DNA of 31,697 nt from an uncultured Bacteroidales bacterium (GTDB lineage Bacteria > Bacteroidota > Bacteroidia > Bacteroidales > Paludibacteraceae), in contig CALAUY010000126.1 in assembly GCA_937892015.1 (NCBI GenBank), forward strand, positions 1 through 31,697. Reading direction: 5' to 3'. Every line of letters begins with the position of its first letter. Position 1 is the stretch's first letter. Of the stretch, positions 8,253 through 15,573 are shown piece after piece. A model generated the notes under the pieces. That model searched no databases, was not told the origin of the DNA, and saw nothing but the letters and a program-made list of their open reading frames with translations. A program made the translations under genes and the position numbers.

Positions 8253-9296
8253 GTGTTTGCTCAACAAATAATCGATGCTTTGCGTACTGTACGCTACCCG
8301 GGTACGAATAAGAATATCATCGAGAGTGGCATGCTCGAAGATGATATCCGTATCAGCGGTTTTGCTGTTAGTTTTTCGCTCATCTTACCTAAAGAGAACG
8401 ACCCGTTCCGCAAGTCTTTGCTCCGCGCGGCAGAAACGGCCATCAAAACATATGTTGACCCCAACGCCGAAGTGACTATCCACGAGAAATACGTTCGCGC
8501 AGCCTCACCCGCAAAGAAAGACCCGGACGCAACGCCCTCATGGAAACATATCATAGCCATCTCTTCAGGAAAGGGCGGTGTCGGTAAGTCAACTGTTGCC
8601 TGCAACCTCGCCGTCACGCTGGCTCAAATGGGGTTTAGGGTCGGACTGCTCGATGCCGACATCCATGGACCATCACAGCCCAAAATGCTCGACCTCGAGA
8701 ACTACCGCCCGATGGCCGTCAACGTCAATGGTCGCGACCTTATCCAACCCGCTGAAGCGTACGGCGTCAAGATGCTCAGTATAGGGTTCTTCGTGAATGA
8801 AGGACAAGCGGTCGTTTGGCGTGGCGGGATGGCATCCAACGCCATCAAACAACTCATCGACGATGCCGATTGGGGCGAACTCGACTTTTTCCTCATCGAC
8901 TTACCACCCGGCACCTCCGACATACACCTCACTATCGTACAAGAGCTGCACCTCACCGGCGCGGTCATAGTCACTACTCCCCAACCCGTTGCTCTTGCCG
9001 ATGCACGCAAGGGAGTCGATATGTTCCGCAACGACAAGATAGATGTGCCCGTGCTTGGCATAGTAGAGAACATGGCATGGTTCACGCCCGCTGAACTGCC
9101 CGAAAACAGATATTATATCTTCGGACGCGATGGCGGCAAGACCCTCGCAGAAGAGATGAACGTGCCACTGCTCGGACAGATTCCGCTCGTACAGTCCATA
9201 CGCGAGAGCGGCGATAACGGACAACCCATCGCACTTCAGCAGGGACATCCAGCCGCTGCTTTCTACACGAAAATAGCAGAGCAATTGCTTAAATAG
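8253..9296 (+). CDS. Mrp/NBP35-family iron-sulfur carrier ATPase
   Basis: A 347-residue protein with an N-terminal MIP18/DUF59-like domain (about 1-90) and a ParA-like P-loop ATPase domain. The deviant Walker A GKGGVGKST is at 106-114, and DADIHGPSQPKM and DLPPGTSDIHL follow. Proteins of this family (Mrp, ApbC) bind and pass on Fe-S clusters. The paired CxxC usually found near the C-terminus is absent: the equivalent stretch reads ENMAWFTPAELPENRYYIFG, a form I recall as common in Bacteroidales. The start codon is GTG at 8253; no better ATG precedes the conserved N-terminus. The 57-base gap after trmB holds short AATAGTAAATT repeats and no promoter I can see. Confidence 0.9.
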   Translation: MFAQQIIDALRTVRYPGTNKNIIESGMLEDDIRISGFAVSFSLILPKENDPFRKSLLRAAETAIKTYVDPNAEVTIHEKYVRAASPAKKDPDATPSWKHIIAISSGKGGVGKSTVACNLAVTLAQMGFRVGLLDADIHGPSQPKMLDLENYRPMAVNVNGRDLIQPAEAYGVKMLSIGFFVNEGQAVVWRGGMASNAIKQLIDDADWGELDFFLIDLPPGTSDIHLTIVQELHLTGAVIVTTPQPVALADARKGVDMFRNDKIDVPVLGIVENMAWFTPAELPENRYYIFGRDGGKTLAEEMNVPLLGQIPLVQSIRESGDNGQPIALQQGHPAAAFYTKIAEQLLK

Positions 9297-9317
9297 AACG
9301 ACTCAATCTTCAATACG

Positions 9318-10730
9318 TTGACGAATACTAAATCATTAAATAGTAAATCATCACAGCCAACCGAACTCGGAACACAAGGTGTTGGCAGACTGCTTTTTAA
9401 GTATGCCTTGCCCGCGATAATTGCGATGACAGCCTCGTCGCTGTACAACATCGTCGATTCTATCTTCATCGGCCAGTTCGTTGGACCGTTGGCATTAGGA
9501 GCGCTGACAGTCGCCAAGCCCTTCATGGACGTGTGTGCCGCGTTCGGCAGTCTCATCGGTGTTGGTGCCGGTACGTTGGTGGCCATCAAACTGGGCGAAC
9601 AGGATATTTCATCGGCAGAGAAAGTGCTGGGTAACGTCATCTTGCTGAACGTCATCCTGTCTGTTATCGTCACCATCCTCGGCATCATTTTCCTCGACCC
9701 TATCCTCCTTGCTTTCGGGGCGTCGGATGCCACATTACAGATGGCGCACGACTATATGTTCATCATCCTAATCGGCAATATCCCCACGCACCTCTATTTC
9801 GGCCTTAACAACGTGCTCCGCTCGTCAGGTCACCCCAACGAGGCGATGATTGCCACCATCACGGCCGTCACTATCAACATCATCCTCGACCCTATCTTCA
9901 TCATTTGGCTACATATGGGTGTACGGGGCGCTGCCATCGCAACAGTCATCTCCCAGTGCATCGCCGTTATATGGCAGTTCATCATCTTCTTCCGTAAGGA
10001 CGAGGTCATCCATTTCCATCGCGGCATATGGCGTTTGGAGTGGCCTATTACGCGGGATGTGATAGCTATTGGCCTATCGCCTTTCCTGATGAACCTCGCC
10101 CATTGCCTCGTGGTCGTTATTATCAACAACCAACTCATGGTGTATGGGGGCGACATGGCGATTGCGGCGTATGGGGTCATCAACCGCTTCACGTTCGTCT
10201 TTGCGATGATAGTCATGGGACTCAATCAGGGTATGCAGCCCATCGTCGGGTACAACTACGGGGCACGGCAGTACAACCGGGTGACTCGGGCTTTCCAACT
10301 GACCGCCATCTGTGCCACTATCGTCACCTCGTTAGTCTTTATTCTCTCTGAAGCCTGTCCTGTATGGATGGCACGCGTCTTCACGAATGACCCTGACTTG
10401 TTGTCTATCTCCGCTCACGCATTGCGTATTGCCAACTGCGCGTTCTTTATCGTCGGATTCCAGATGGTGACGGGCAATTTCTTTACTTCGCTGGGAATGG
10501 CAAAAAAAGCCATCTTCTTGAGTCTTACCCGTCAGGTGCTCTTCCTCGTACCACTCATCCTGCTTTTGCCGTCCTTCTGGGGCATTACGGGCGTGTGGGC
10601 TGCCATACCTATCAGCGACACTATATCTGCCGTCACCGCACTTATCATGCTACGCTACCAGATGCAACGCTTCCGCGATTACGGCGATGAGTTACCAATA
10701 CAGTCTAATATGGAAAAATATTCTTCATAA
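9318..10730 (+). CDS. MATE-family multidrug/Na+ antiporter
   Basis: A 470-residue inner-membrane transporter with about 12 hydrophobic segments in two similar halves, starting LLFKYALPAIIAMTASSLYNI and VDSIFIGQFVGPLALGAL, which are typical of the NorM/MatE-type N-terminal lobe. The second lobe contains NRFTFVFAMIVMGLNQGMQP and VGYNYGAR. It would export organic cations or metabolites in exchange for Na+ or H+; the substrate cannot be told from sequence. The start is assigned to the TTG at 9318, as the next Met lies within the first membrane segment. The N-terminal 15 residues (TNTKSLNSKSS) are encoded by a short repeat of AAATCAT/TAGTAAATC type. It sits 21 bases after mrp and two bases before nadB. 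Confidence 0.88.
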   Translation: MTNTKSLNSKSSQPTELGTQGVGRLLFKYALPAIIAMTASSLYNIVDSIFIGQFVGPLALGALTVAKPFMDVCAAFGSLIGVGAGTLVAIKLGEQDISSAEKVLGNVILLNVILSVIVTILGIIFLDPILLAFGASDATLQMAHDYMFIILIGNIPTHLYFGLNNVLRSSGHPNEAMIATITAVTINIILDPIFIIWLHMGVRGAAIATVISQCIAVIWQFIIFFRKDEVIHFHRGIWRLEWPITRDVIAIGLSPFLMNLAHCLVVVIINNQLMVYGGDMAIAAYGVINRFTFVFAMIVMGLNQGMQPIVGYNYGARQYNRVTRAFQLTAICATIVTSLVFILSEACPVWMARVFTNDPDLLSISAHALRIANCAFFIVGFQMVTGNFFTSLGMAKKAIFLSLTRQVLFLVPLILLLPSFWGITGVWAAIPISDTISAVTALIMLRYQMQRFRDYGDELPIQSNMEKYSS

Positions 10731-10732
10731 AT

Positions 10733-12334
10733 ATGACCAAAAAGTATGATTTTCTCATTATCGGTGCCGGAGTGGCCGGTATGAGTTTTGCGCTCAAAGT
10801 GGCGCGCGCGGGGAAATACAAGATTGCACTCTGTTGCAAGACTACGCTCGATGAGGCGAACACGGCCAAAGCACAAGGGGGTATAGCTTCAGTCACTAAC
10901 CTCTTGGTGGACGATTTCGACAAACATATCCACGACACGATGGTGGCTGGCGATTGGATTAGTAATCCCGATGCCGTCCGTCAGGTGGTCACCCATGCAC
11001 CCGAACAGATTCAGGAGTTGGTTCATTGGGGCGTTCATTTCGACAAGCAGGAAGACGGCTCGTTCGACCTGCATCGTGAGGGCGGGCATTCCGAGTTCCG
11101 TATCTTGCACCATGCCGATGACACAGGCTTCGAAATTCAGCGCGGTCTGATGGAAGCAGTGCGTCAACATCCCGACATCGACGTGCTCGAGAACCATTTC
11201 GCAGTCGAGATTATCACGCAACACCATCTCGGTGTACGTGTCACACGTCGAACGCCCGACATCGAGTGTTATGGGGCATATATCCTCAATCCCGAAACGG
11301 GCAAGGTCGATACGTATCTCAGCAAGATAACGTTAATGGCGACTGGCGGGACAGGCTCAGTCTATGCTACAACCACCAACCCCAATATCGCCACAGGAGA
11401 CGGTATAGCGATGGTCTATCGAGCTAAAGGCAAGGTCGAGGGGATGGAGTTCGTGCAGTTCCACCCCACCGCACTCTACAATCCCGCCGAGACGCACCCC
11501 GCTTACCTTATCACCGAAGCCATGCGCGGGTATGGTGGCATCTTGCGGCTTCCTAATGGCGAGGAGTTTATGCAGAAGTACGACCCCCGTCTCAGTCTCG
11601 CTCCACGCGATATCGTTGCTCGGGCAATCGACCACGAGATGAAAGTGCATGGACTCGACCATGTCTGCTTGGATGTCACGCACAAAGACCCCGAGCAAAC
11701 CAAGCACCACTTCCCGAACATATACAAAAAGTGCCTTTCCATCGGGATAGATATCACCCGTCAGTATATCCCTGTGGCTCCATGTGCGCACTATATGTGT
11801 GGGGGAATTAAGGTTAACCTCGATGCCGAATCAAGCATCCGGCGACTCTATGCCGTCGGCGAATGTTCGTGCACGGGTCTACATGGTGGCAACCGTCTGG
11901 CCAGCAACTCACTCATCGAGGCAGTGGTATATGCCGATGCTGCGGCTAAACATTCGTTGCAAATGGTTGACCACTACGATTTCAACACCCGTGTGCCGGC
12001 ATGGAACGACGAAGGAACGATGTCTGTCGAAGAGAAAGTGCTGATTGCACAAGATGTCCGAGAGGTCGGTCAGATTATGTCCACGTATGTGGGTATTGTT
12101 CGGTCCGATTTGCGTTTACGACGTGCTTGGGAGCGACTCGACTTGCTCTACGAAGAGACTGAAGACCTCTTCAAGCGAGTACGACCAACCAAAGATATAT
12201 GCGAGCTGCGTAATATGATCAATGTGGGCTACTTGATTACCCGTCAGGCCCTCGAACGCAAAGAGAGCCGAGGACTGCACTACACCATCGACTACCCGCA
12301 TCCCGTAGAGTCACATCCGCAACCTACTTTCTGA
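10733..12334 (+). CDS. nadB: L-aspartate oxidase
   Basis: This flavoenzyme oxidises L-aspartate to iminoaspartate, the first step of de novo NAD synthesis. The FAD dinucleotide motif is at the N-terminus (FLIIGAGVAGMSFA). Other family landmarks are NTAKAQGGIAS, REGGHSEFRILH, EFVQFHPTALY, and the C-terminal FAD motif RRLYAVGECSCTGLHGGNRL followed by ASNSLIEAVV. At 533 residues the length is normal. nadA and nadC are not in this window. The gene begins two bases after the MATE stop and ends in an 11-base overlap with the convergent GtrA gene. Confidence 0.94.
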   Translation: MTKKYDFLIIGAGVAGMSFALKVARAGKYKIALCCKTTLDEANTAKAQGGIASVTNLLVDDFDKHIHDTMVAGDWISNPDAVRQVVTHAPEQIQELVHWGVHFDKQEDGSFDLHREGGHSEFRILHHADDTGFEIQRGLMEAVRQHPDIDVLENHFAVEIITQHHLGVRVTRRTPDIECYGAYILNPETGKVDTYLSKITLMATGGTGSVYATTTNPNIATGDGIAMVYRAKGKVEGMEFVQFHPTALYNPAETHPAYLITEAMRGYGGILRLPNGEEFMQKYDPRLSLAPRDIVARAIDHEMKVHGLDHVCLDVTHKDPEQTKHHFPNIYKKCLSIGIDITRQYIPVAPCAHYMCGGIKVNLDAESSIRRLYAVGECSCTGLHGGNRLASNSLIEAVVYADAAAKHSLQMVDHYDFNTRVPAWNDEGTMSVEEKVLIAQDVREVGQIMSTYVGIVRSDLRLRRAWERLDLLYEETEDLFKRVRPTKDICELRNMINVGYLITRQALERKESRGLHYTIDYPHPVESHPQPTF

Positions 12335-12821
12335 ACGTGTAGTATTTCTGACCGGTGTACGAGATGACGATGGTTATCAGCGTCACCAGCATCTTCGATG
12401 GAGTCGGATACCAACCGCATACATCTACGAAGAGCTTCAGACCCAGATAGTTGACCAGCAGGTTCACGCCCACTATCACTACATAACGGAACAATTGGTG
12501 CCAGCCGCGGAGCGACGATTGCGTAAATGTGACATACTTATTGAGCCAAAAACCCGTAAGCAACGTGATGGGAAAAACAATACACAGAGTGGCTATATGC
12601 GACGAAATGGTTACAAAAGGCAAATGGATCATCTCGTGGCGGAGTACAAAATTATAAATAATGAAGTACAGCACCCAGTCCAGAACCATGTTCGAACCGC
12701 CACAAAACCCGTAACGAAACAGCTGCGGAGATACCATTTTTCCGAACTGTGGAACCACTTTTTCTACATTTTTGTAAAAAAAGTCAATTATTTTTGTAAT
12801 TATTTGCGCTAATCTATGCAT
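12324..12821 (-). CDS. GtrA-family membrane protein
   Basis: A 165-residue protein with four predicted membrane segments (about 33-55, 72-93, 107-130 and 140-160). It shows GtrA-family features such as FRYGFCGGSNMVLDW at the first segment, FWLNKYVTF between the second and third, and a final TGQKYYTF. GtrA proteins are thought to help move lipid-linked sugars across the inner membrane in polysaccharide or glycosylation pathways. No glycosyltransferase neighbour is present. It is transcribed from two tandem promoters at 12957-13041, with a leader carrying 32-bp repeats, the nearest of which includes the start codon. The 3' end overlaps nadB by 11 bases on the opposite strand. Confidence 0.88.
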   Translation of the reverse strand: MHRLAQIITKIIDFFYKNVEKVVPQFGKMVSPQLFRYGFCGGSNMVLDWVLYFIIYNFVLRHEMIHLPFVTISSHIATLCIVFPITLLTGFWLNKYVTFTQSSLRGWHQLFRYVVIVGVNLLVNYLGLKLFVDVCGWYPTPSKMLVTLITIVISYTGQKYYTFRK

Positions 12822-12913
12822 ATTTCAAAAATAAACACTCTCTTAAACCTTGCATATTTAAAAAAAACACTCTCTTAAACCTTGCATATTTAAAAAAAAC
12901 ACTCTCTTTGCAG
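12817..12913. repeat. 32-34-bp tandem repeat, three units, spanning the gtrA start
   Basis: Three units begin TGCATATTT at 12817, 12851 and 12883 and continue with an A-tract and CACTCTCTTAAACC; the third unit ends CTCTTTGCAG instead. The first unit contains the start codon of the minus-strand GtrA gene (12819-12821). Read on the plus strand, each unit resembles a decayed copy of the local TTGCATAT/A-tract/TTTG promoter. Confidence 0.85.
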
Positions 12914-12956
12914 CCTCTAAACGCTGCATATGTCGTTTTTCTTCCAAAAAACGGTG

Positions 12957-12988
12957 CAAAGGTACAAAGAATTTTTGACATATGCAAG
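12957..12988 (-). promoter_or_regulatory. proximal promoter of the GtrA gene
   Basis: On the minus strand CTTG (12988-12985), 20 bases, then TACCTTTG (12964-12957). The -33 element is extended as TTGCATATGTC. The leader to the start codon at 12821 is about 130 bases and contains the 32-bp repeats. Confidence 0.8.
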
Positions 12989-13009
12989 TCTTTTAGGCAA
13001 AAAACGGTG

Positions 13010-13041
13010 CAAAGGTACAAAGAATTTTTGACATATGCAAG
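13010..13041 (-). promoter_or_regulatory. distal, duplicated promoter of the GtrA gene
   Basis: An almost exact copy of the proximal promoter placed 53 bases upstream: CTTG (13041-13038), 20 bases, TACCTTTG (13017-13010). The whole 53-base segment, including the ACGGTGCAAAGG flank, is duplicated in tandem. Confidence 0.78.
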
Positions 13042-13140
13042 ACTTTTGTATAAAAAAACGTGAAAAACGTGCCTTTTAAGCGTATTCCCCCTTTTTTCCT
13101 ATTTTTTTTTCTTCTTATGTATGCTTCGTTCTATGTTCTT

Positions 13141-13320
13141 ATTCGCCCCATTCGCCCCATTCGCCCCATTCGTCCTATTTGTCCTAATTGTCCTATTTGT
13201 CCTATTCGCCCTATTAGCCCTATTAGACCTATTCGCCCTATTAGACCTATTAGACCTATTAGACCTATTAGACCTATTAGACCCATTCGTTCGATTCGTG
13301 TAATTCGTGTAATTCGTGTT
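13141..13320. repeat. 9-bp tandem array, 20 units in register
   Basis: Exactly 20 units of nine bases lie head to tail. They move from ATTCGCCCC through ATTTGTCCT and ATTAGACCT forms to ATTCGTTCG, ATTCGTGTA, ATTCGTGTA, ATTCGTGTT. The last units recur as a fixed end next to other extragenic repeats in this window. Open frames across it give only simple-sequence peptides. Confidence 0.9.
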
Positions 13321-13669
13321 CCTTGTTCCAGCTTCGTTTCTAATCAGACTAGCTCCATAGGAGCGCTCCCCTAAGGTAGGGGAGGTCCCGCTTGCGGGAG
13401 AGGGGTATGAAACCAAATACTACGCTGTTGGTCTCGCTTGCGGGAGAGGGGTATGTACGGCTCTGCCGATCGTCCTCCGGAAAGAAATTCTCATCTTTAG
13501 TCAAATTAGCCCCATTAGACCAAGTCCCCATTTCCTTTATTCTTTCAATTCGTGTAATTCGTGTTCCTCTCAAATGCACTTACTCACTTTCTGCGTTTCC
13601 CCTCTCGCCCTACTTGCTTTACCCTCTTCTCCCCAATTTCTATTTTTCCAATAACCATTCTTTCATTGT

Positions 13670-13686
13670 GCCGGATGTCATCCGGC
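13670..13686 (+). terminator. hairpin in repeat copy A
   Basis: GCCGGATG and CATCCGGC are perfectly inverted around one base, so a 7-bp stem with a GTC loop, followed by TTTT. It resembles a small intrinsic terminator. An identical hairpin lies in copy B. Confidence 0.45.
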
Positions 13687-13783
13687 TTTTTCCTCTCCCC
13701 TCCCCTCACAATGTGGAAAAATCACCAAAAATGCACAAATCCTCCCCTAATTCTCTCTTTTTTTGCATTTTTTGCTAAAAAAA

Positions 13784-13815
13784 TTTGCATATCTTAAAAA
13801 AAATGAGTACCTTTG
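13784..13815 (+). promoter_or_regulatory. promoter of the DUF3791/DUF3990 cassette
   Basis: TTTG at 13784-13787, 20 bases, TACCTTTG at 13808-13815, with the extended TTTGCATATCT element and A-tract. It forms the right end of repeat copy A. The leader before the ATG at 13841 is about 20 bases. Confidence 0.8.
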
Positions 13816-13840
13816 CGCCAAAATTTAGAAAGGCAGCATT

Positions 13841-14062
13841 ATGTATTCCATTGACGACATTACTGAATATACTGTTTTGCTTATTCATAAGTTTGCCCAA
13901 CATTTTGGATTGACCGACAAACAGGCGGCTAATTATATTGAGCGATATGGTGCTTTATCGTTGTTCCACAATAATTATGGCGTTATGCATACCCTCTCGT
14001 TTGAAGATAACGTAGAGAGTATTGCCGCGTATTGTCATCGTCAAGGAGGGACACTCGTATGA
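13841..14062 (+). CDS. DUF3791-family small protein, candidate antitoxin
   Basis: A 73-residue protein. The sequence TEYTVLLIHKFAQHFGLTDK, followed by a tyrosine-rich helix, NNYGVMHTL and a final EDNVESIAAYC, matches what I know of DUF3791: a short helical protein that usually precedes a DUF3990 gene and is thought to act as its antitoxin. It has no signal peptide or membrane segment, so it is cytoplasmic. Its stop codon overlaps the next start as ATGA, which implies coupled translation in a defined ratio. Base composition is more AT-rich than the housekeeping genes to the left, consistent with transfer. The promoter at 13784-13815 serves the cassette. Confidence 0.72.
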   Translation: MYSIDDITEYTVLLIHKFAQHFGLTDKQAANYIERYGALSLFHNNYGVMHTLSFEDNVESIAAYCHRQGGTLV

Positions 14063-14535
14063 AACTATATCACGGATCCAATACGGATATTCAGCAAATA
14101 GATTTTGCTAAGTCTAAACCGAATAAAGACTTTGGTCGAGGCTTTTACTTAACCGCTGACAAGCGCCAAGCACAACAGTTAGCCGAGCAACGAGCACTCT
14201 TCTTTGGGGGAGAACCGATTATAAACATGTATTTGTTTGATGAAAAAGCACTGAAAGACGAATCTTTGAATGTCAAGGTGTTCAATGACTACTCAGTCGA
14301 ATGGGCGGAGTTCGTGGTTGCTAATCGTTTTAACCCAACCAAGCAAACTATTCACGACTTCGATATTGTTTACGGACCGATTGCCAATGATAAAGTTGGT
14401 GTTCAAATAGAGTTGTTTATGGATAAACTGATTGACATGCCAACATTGATTCAGCGTTTGAAATATATGCAAGGTGTTACTTTCCAATACTTCTTTGGAA
14501 CAGAAAAAGCAATAACTCTCTTGCAAAAAATATAA
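14059..14535 (+). CDS. DUF3990-family protein, candidate ADP-ribosyltransferase-fold toxin
   Basis: A 158-residue cytoplasmic protein. The start at 14059 (MKLYHGSN) is chosen because it follows the DUF3791 stop in an ATGA overlap; an upstream TTG at 14032 would only add residues from within that gene. Landmarks are YHGS (His5), DFGRGFYLT (Tyr30), DIVYGPIANDKV (about 102-113) and FQYFFGTEKAI (Gln143). The His, Tyr and a later Gln/Glu correspond to the catalytic triad places of the ADP-ribosyltransferase fold, and DUF3990 has been grouped with that fold by family analysis. The target, protein or nucleic acid, is unknown. Assignment to the family is fairly sure; toxic activity is inferred. Confidence 0.72.
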   Translation: MKLYHGSNTDIQQIDFAKSKPNKDFGRGFYLTADKRQAQQLAEQRALFFGGEPIINMYLFDEKALKDESLNVKVFNDYSVEWAEFVVANRFNPTKQTIHDFDIVYGPIANDKVGVQIELFMDKLIDMPTLIQRLKYMQGVTFQYFFGTEKAITLLQKI

Positions 14536-14547
14536 ATATCTGTACCT

Positions 14548-14802
14548 ATGCCAATCGATTTTAATCATCTAACGGAAGAAGAACAACGAGATTTTGAGTT
14601 TTTGCTTGAACGTAAACTCTCTCAACTGGCTGCACTACTCATTAAGGAGCGCGGATTGAGTTTTAATGATGCTTTCCGTGAGTTATACAATTCAGATACA
14701 TATACCAAACTCTCCGACCCACGCACAGGCTTATATATCCAATCGGCACGATATATCTATTCTTATTTGGAAAACGAACTAAACACAGGTAAAATCTGTT
14801 AA
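14548..14802 (+). CDS. small helical protein, third gene of the toxin-antitoxin-like cassette
   Basis: An 84-residue protein starting at ATG 14548, 12 bases after the DUF3990 stop. It begins MPIDFNHLTEEEQRDFEFLL, is almost wholly helical and charged, and contains LYNSDTYTKLSDPRTGLYIQ followed by SARYIYSYLENEL. It has no signal peptide. I recall similar short proteins beside DUF3990 genes, but cannot name a family; it may be a second antitoxin or accessory subunit. Low GC content matches the two genes before it. Confidence 0.62.
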   Translation: MPIDFNHLTEEEQRDFEFLLERKLSQLAALLIKERGLSFNDAFRELYNSDTYTKLSDPRTGLYIQSARYIYSYLENELNTGKIC

Positions 14803-14856
14803 CAACTCCCGCCGACGAAACAAAACAATTGTCTGTGGCATCATTTTTTGCATAAA

Positions 14857-15027
14857 AGTGTCAGAGTTAACCTCAAAAAGTGTCAGAGTTAACCTCAAAA
14901 AGTGTCAGAGTTATCCTCAAAAAGCGTCAGAGTTTAACCAAAAAAGTGTCAGAGTTTAACCAAAAAAGTGTCAGAGTTAACCTCAAAAAGTGTCAGAGTT
15001 TAACCTCAAAAAGTGTCAGAGTTAACC
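14857..15027. repeat. 22-bp direct repeat array, eight units
   Basis: The core AGTGTCAGAGTT(T)AACC starts at 14857, 14879, 14901, 14923, 14945, 14967, 14989 and 15012, so the spacing is 22 bases six times and 23 once. Units are joined by TCAAAA or AAAA tracts. Most contain GTTAAC or a near copy; one has AGCGTC and one GTTATCC. There are no spacers, so it is not CRISPR. It lies 54 bases after the cassette and just before repeat copy B. Confidence 0.92.
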
Positions 15028-15051
15028 GCTTTCTTCTTCTGTACTTACTTA

Positions 15052-15442
15052 ACTAGCTCCTAAGGAGCGCTCCCCTAAGGTAGGGGAGGTCCCGCTTGCG
15101 GGGGAGGGGTATGTACGGCTCTGCCGATCGTCCTCCGGAAAGAAACTCTCGTCTATTCTATTCGTTCAATTCGTGTAATTCGTGTTCCTCTCAAATCCAC
15201 TTACTCACTTTCTACGTTTCCCCTCTCGCCCTACTTGCTTTACCCTCTTCTCCCCCTATTTCTATTTTTCCAATAACCATTCTTTCATTGTGCCGGATGT
15301 CATCCGGCTTTCCCCACATCTCCCCTCCCCTCACAATGTGGAAAAATCTCCCTAAAATGCCCAATACTCCCAAAAAAATCGCACTTTTTTCACTTTTTTT
15401 CATCCTAATATTTGCATATATCAAAAATTATTACTAACTTTG
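15052..15442 (+). repeat. long extragenic repeat, copy B (right of the toxin-antitoxin-like cassette)
   Basis: Same orientation and block order as copy A: ACTAGCTCC, GGAGCGCTCC, CCCCTAAGGTAGGGG, CCCGCTTGCGGG, CGGCTCTGCCGATCG, ATTCGTGTAATTCGTGTTCC, a C/T-rich stretch, the GCCGGAT/ATCCGGC hairpin (15292-15308), CACAATGTGGAAAAATC and a promoter. The last 50 bases are diverged from copy A except for the promoter boxes. With copy A it brackets the three-gene cassette and the 22-bp array. Confidence 0.85.
15411..15442 (+). promoter_or_regulatory. promoter of the secreted-protein operon
   Basis: TTTG at 15411-15414, 20 bases, TAACTTTG at 15435-15442, again with the TTTGCATATAT extension. It forms the end of repeat copy B. 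Transcription from here would give a leader of about 370 bases before the ATG at 15821. Confidence 0.8.
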
Positions 15443-15454
15443 CAGCCCGAAATT

Positions 15455-15540
15455 GGATTATTGTGTATAATCCGCGGTCTCCACCGCCACCACCATATCG
15501 GGCTTCACCGCCCAAACATCCCGCTGTAAAGCGTTACAGC
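15455..15540 (+). promoter_or_regulatory. two small hairpins at the start of the long leader
   Basis: GGATTAT (15455-15461) pairs with ATAATCC (15467-15473) around TGTGT. GCTGTAA (15523-15529) pairs with TTACAGC (15534-15540) around AGCG. Both lie in the transcribed leader just after the predicted start site. No U-run follows either stem. Confidence 0.5.
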
Positions 15541-15573
15541 ATACATACGAAAATAGCGTTATAGGCTGAACTT

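Larger units (their letters stand above)
13348..13815 (+). repeat. long extragenic repeat, copy A (left of the toxin-antitoxin-like cassette)
   Basis: Copy A begins ACTAGCTCC, then the palindrome GGAGCGCTCC, a CCCCTAAGGTAGGGG hairpin, a CCCGCTTGCGGG hairpin and the block CGGCTCTGCCGATCGTCCTC. Next come ATTCGTGTAATTCGTGTTCC, a C/T-rich stretch, a GCCGGAT/ATCCGGC hairpin, ACAATGTGGAAAAATC and finally a promoter. Copy B at 15052-15442 has the same blocks in the same order. Copy A additionally carries an internal duplication of the CGCTTGCGGGAGAGGGGTATG block and an extra 40-odd bases of decayed 9-mers near 13495-13540. Confidence 0.85.

Noticed and set aside
12814..13020. 68-codon minus-strand frame before the GtrA gene
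   Set aside because: It consists of the 32-bp repeats and promoter duplicates and overlaps the GtrA start; no protein-like composition.
13099..13416. 105-codon minus-strand frame rich in Asn and Arg
   Set aside because: It is only a reading of the 9-bp array; the period is three codons, which keeps frames open by itself.
14857..15027. CRISPR array
   Set aside because: The repeats are head to tail with only A-rich joints and no unique spacers, and no cas gene is in the window.
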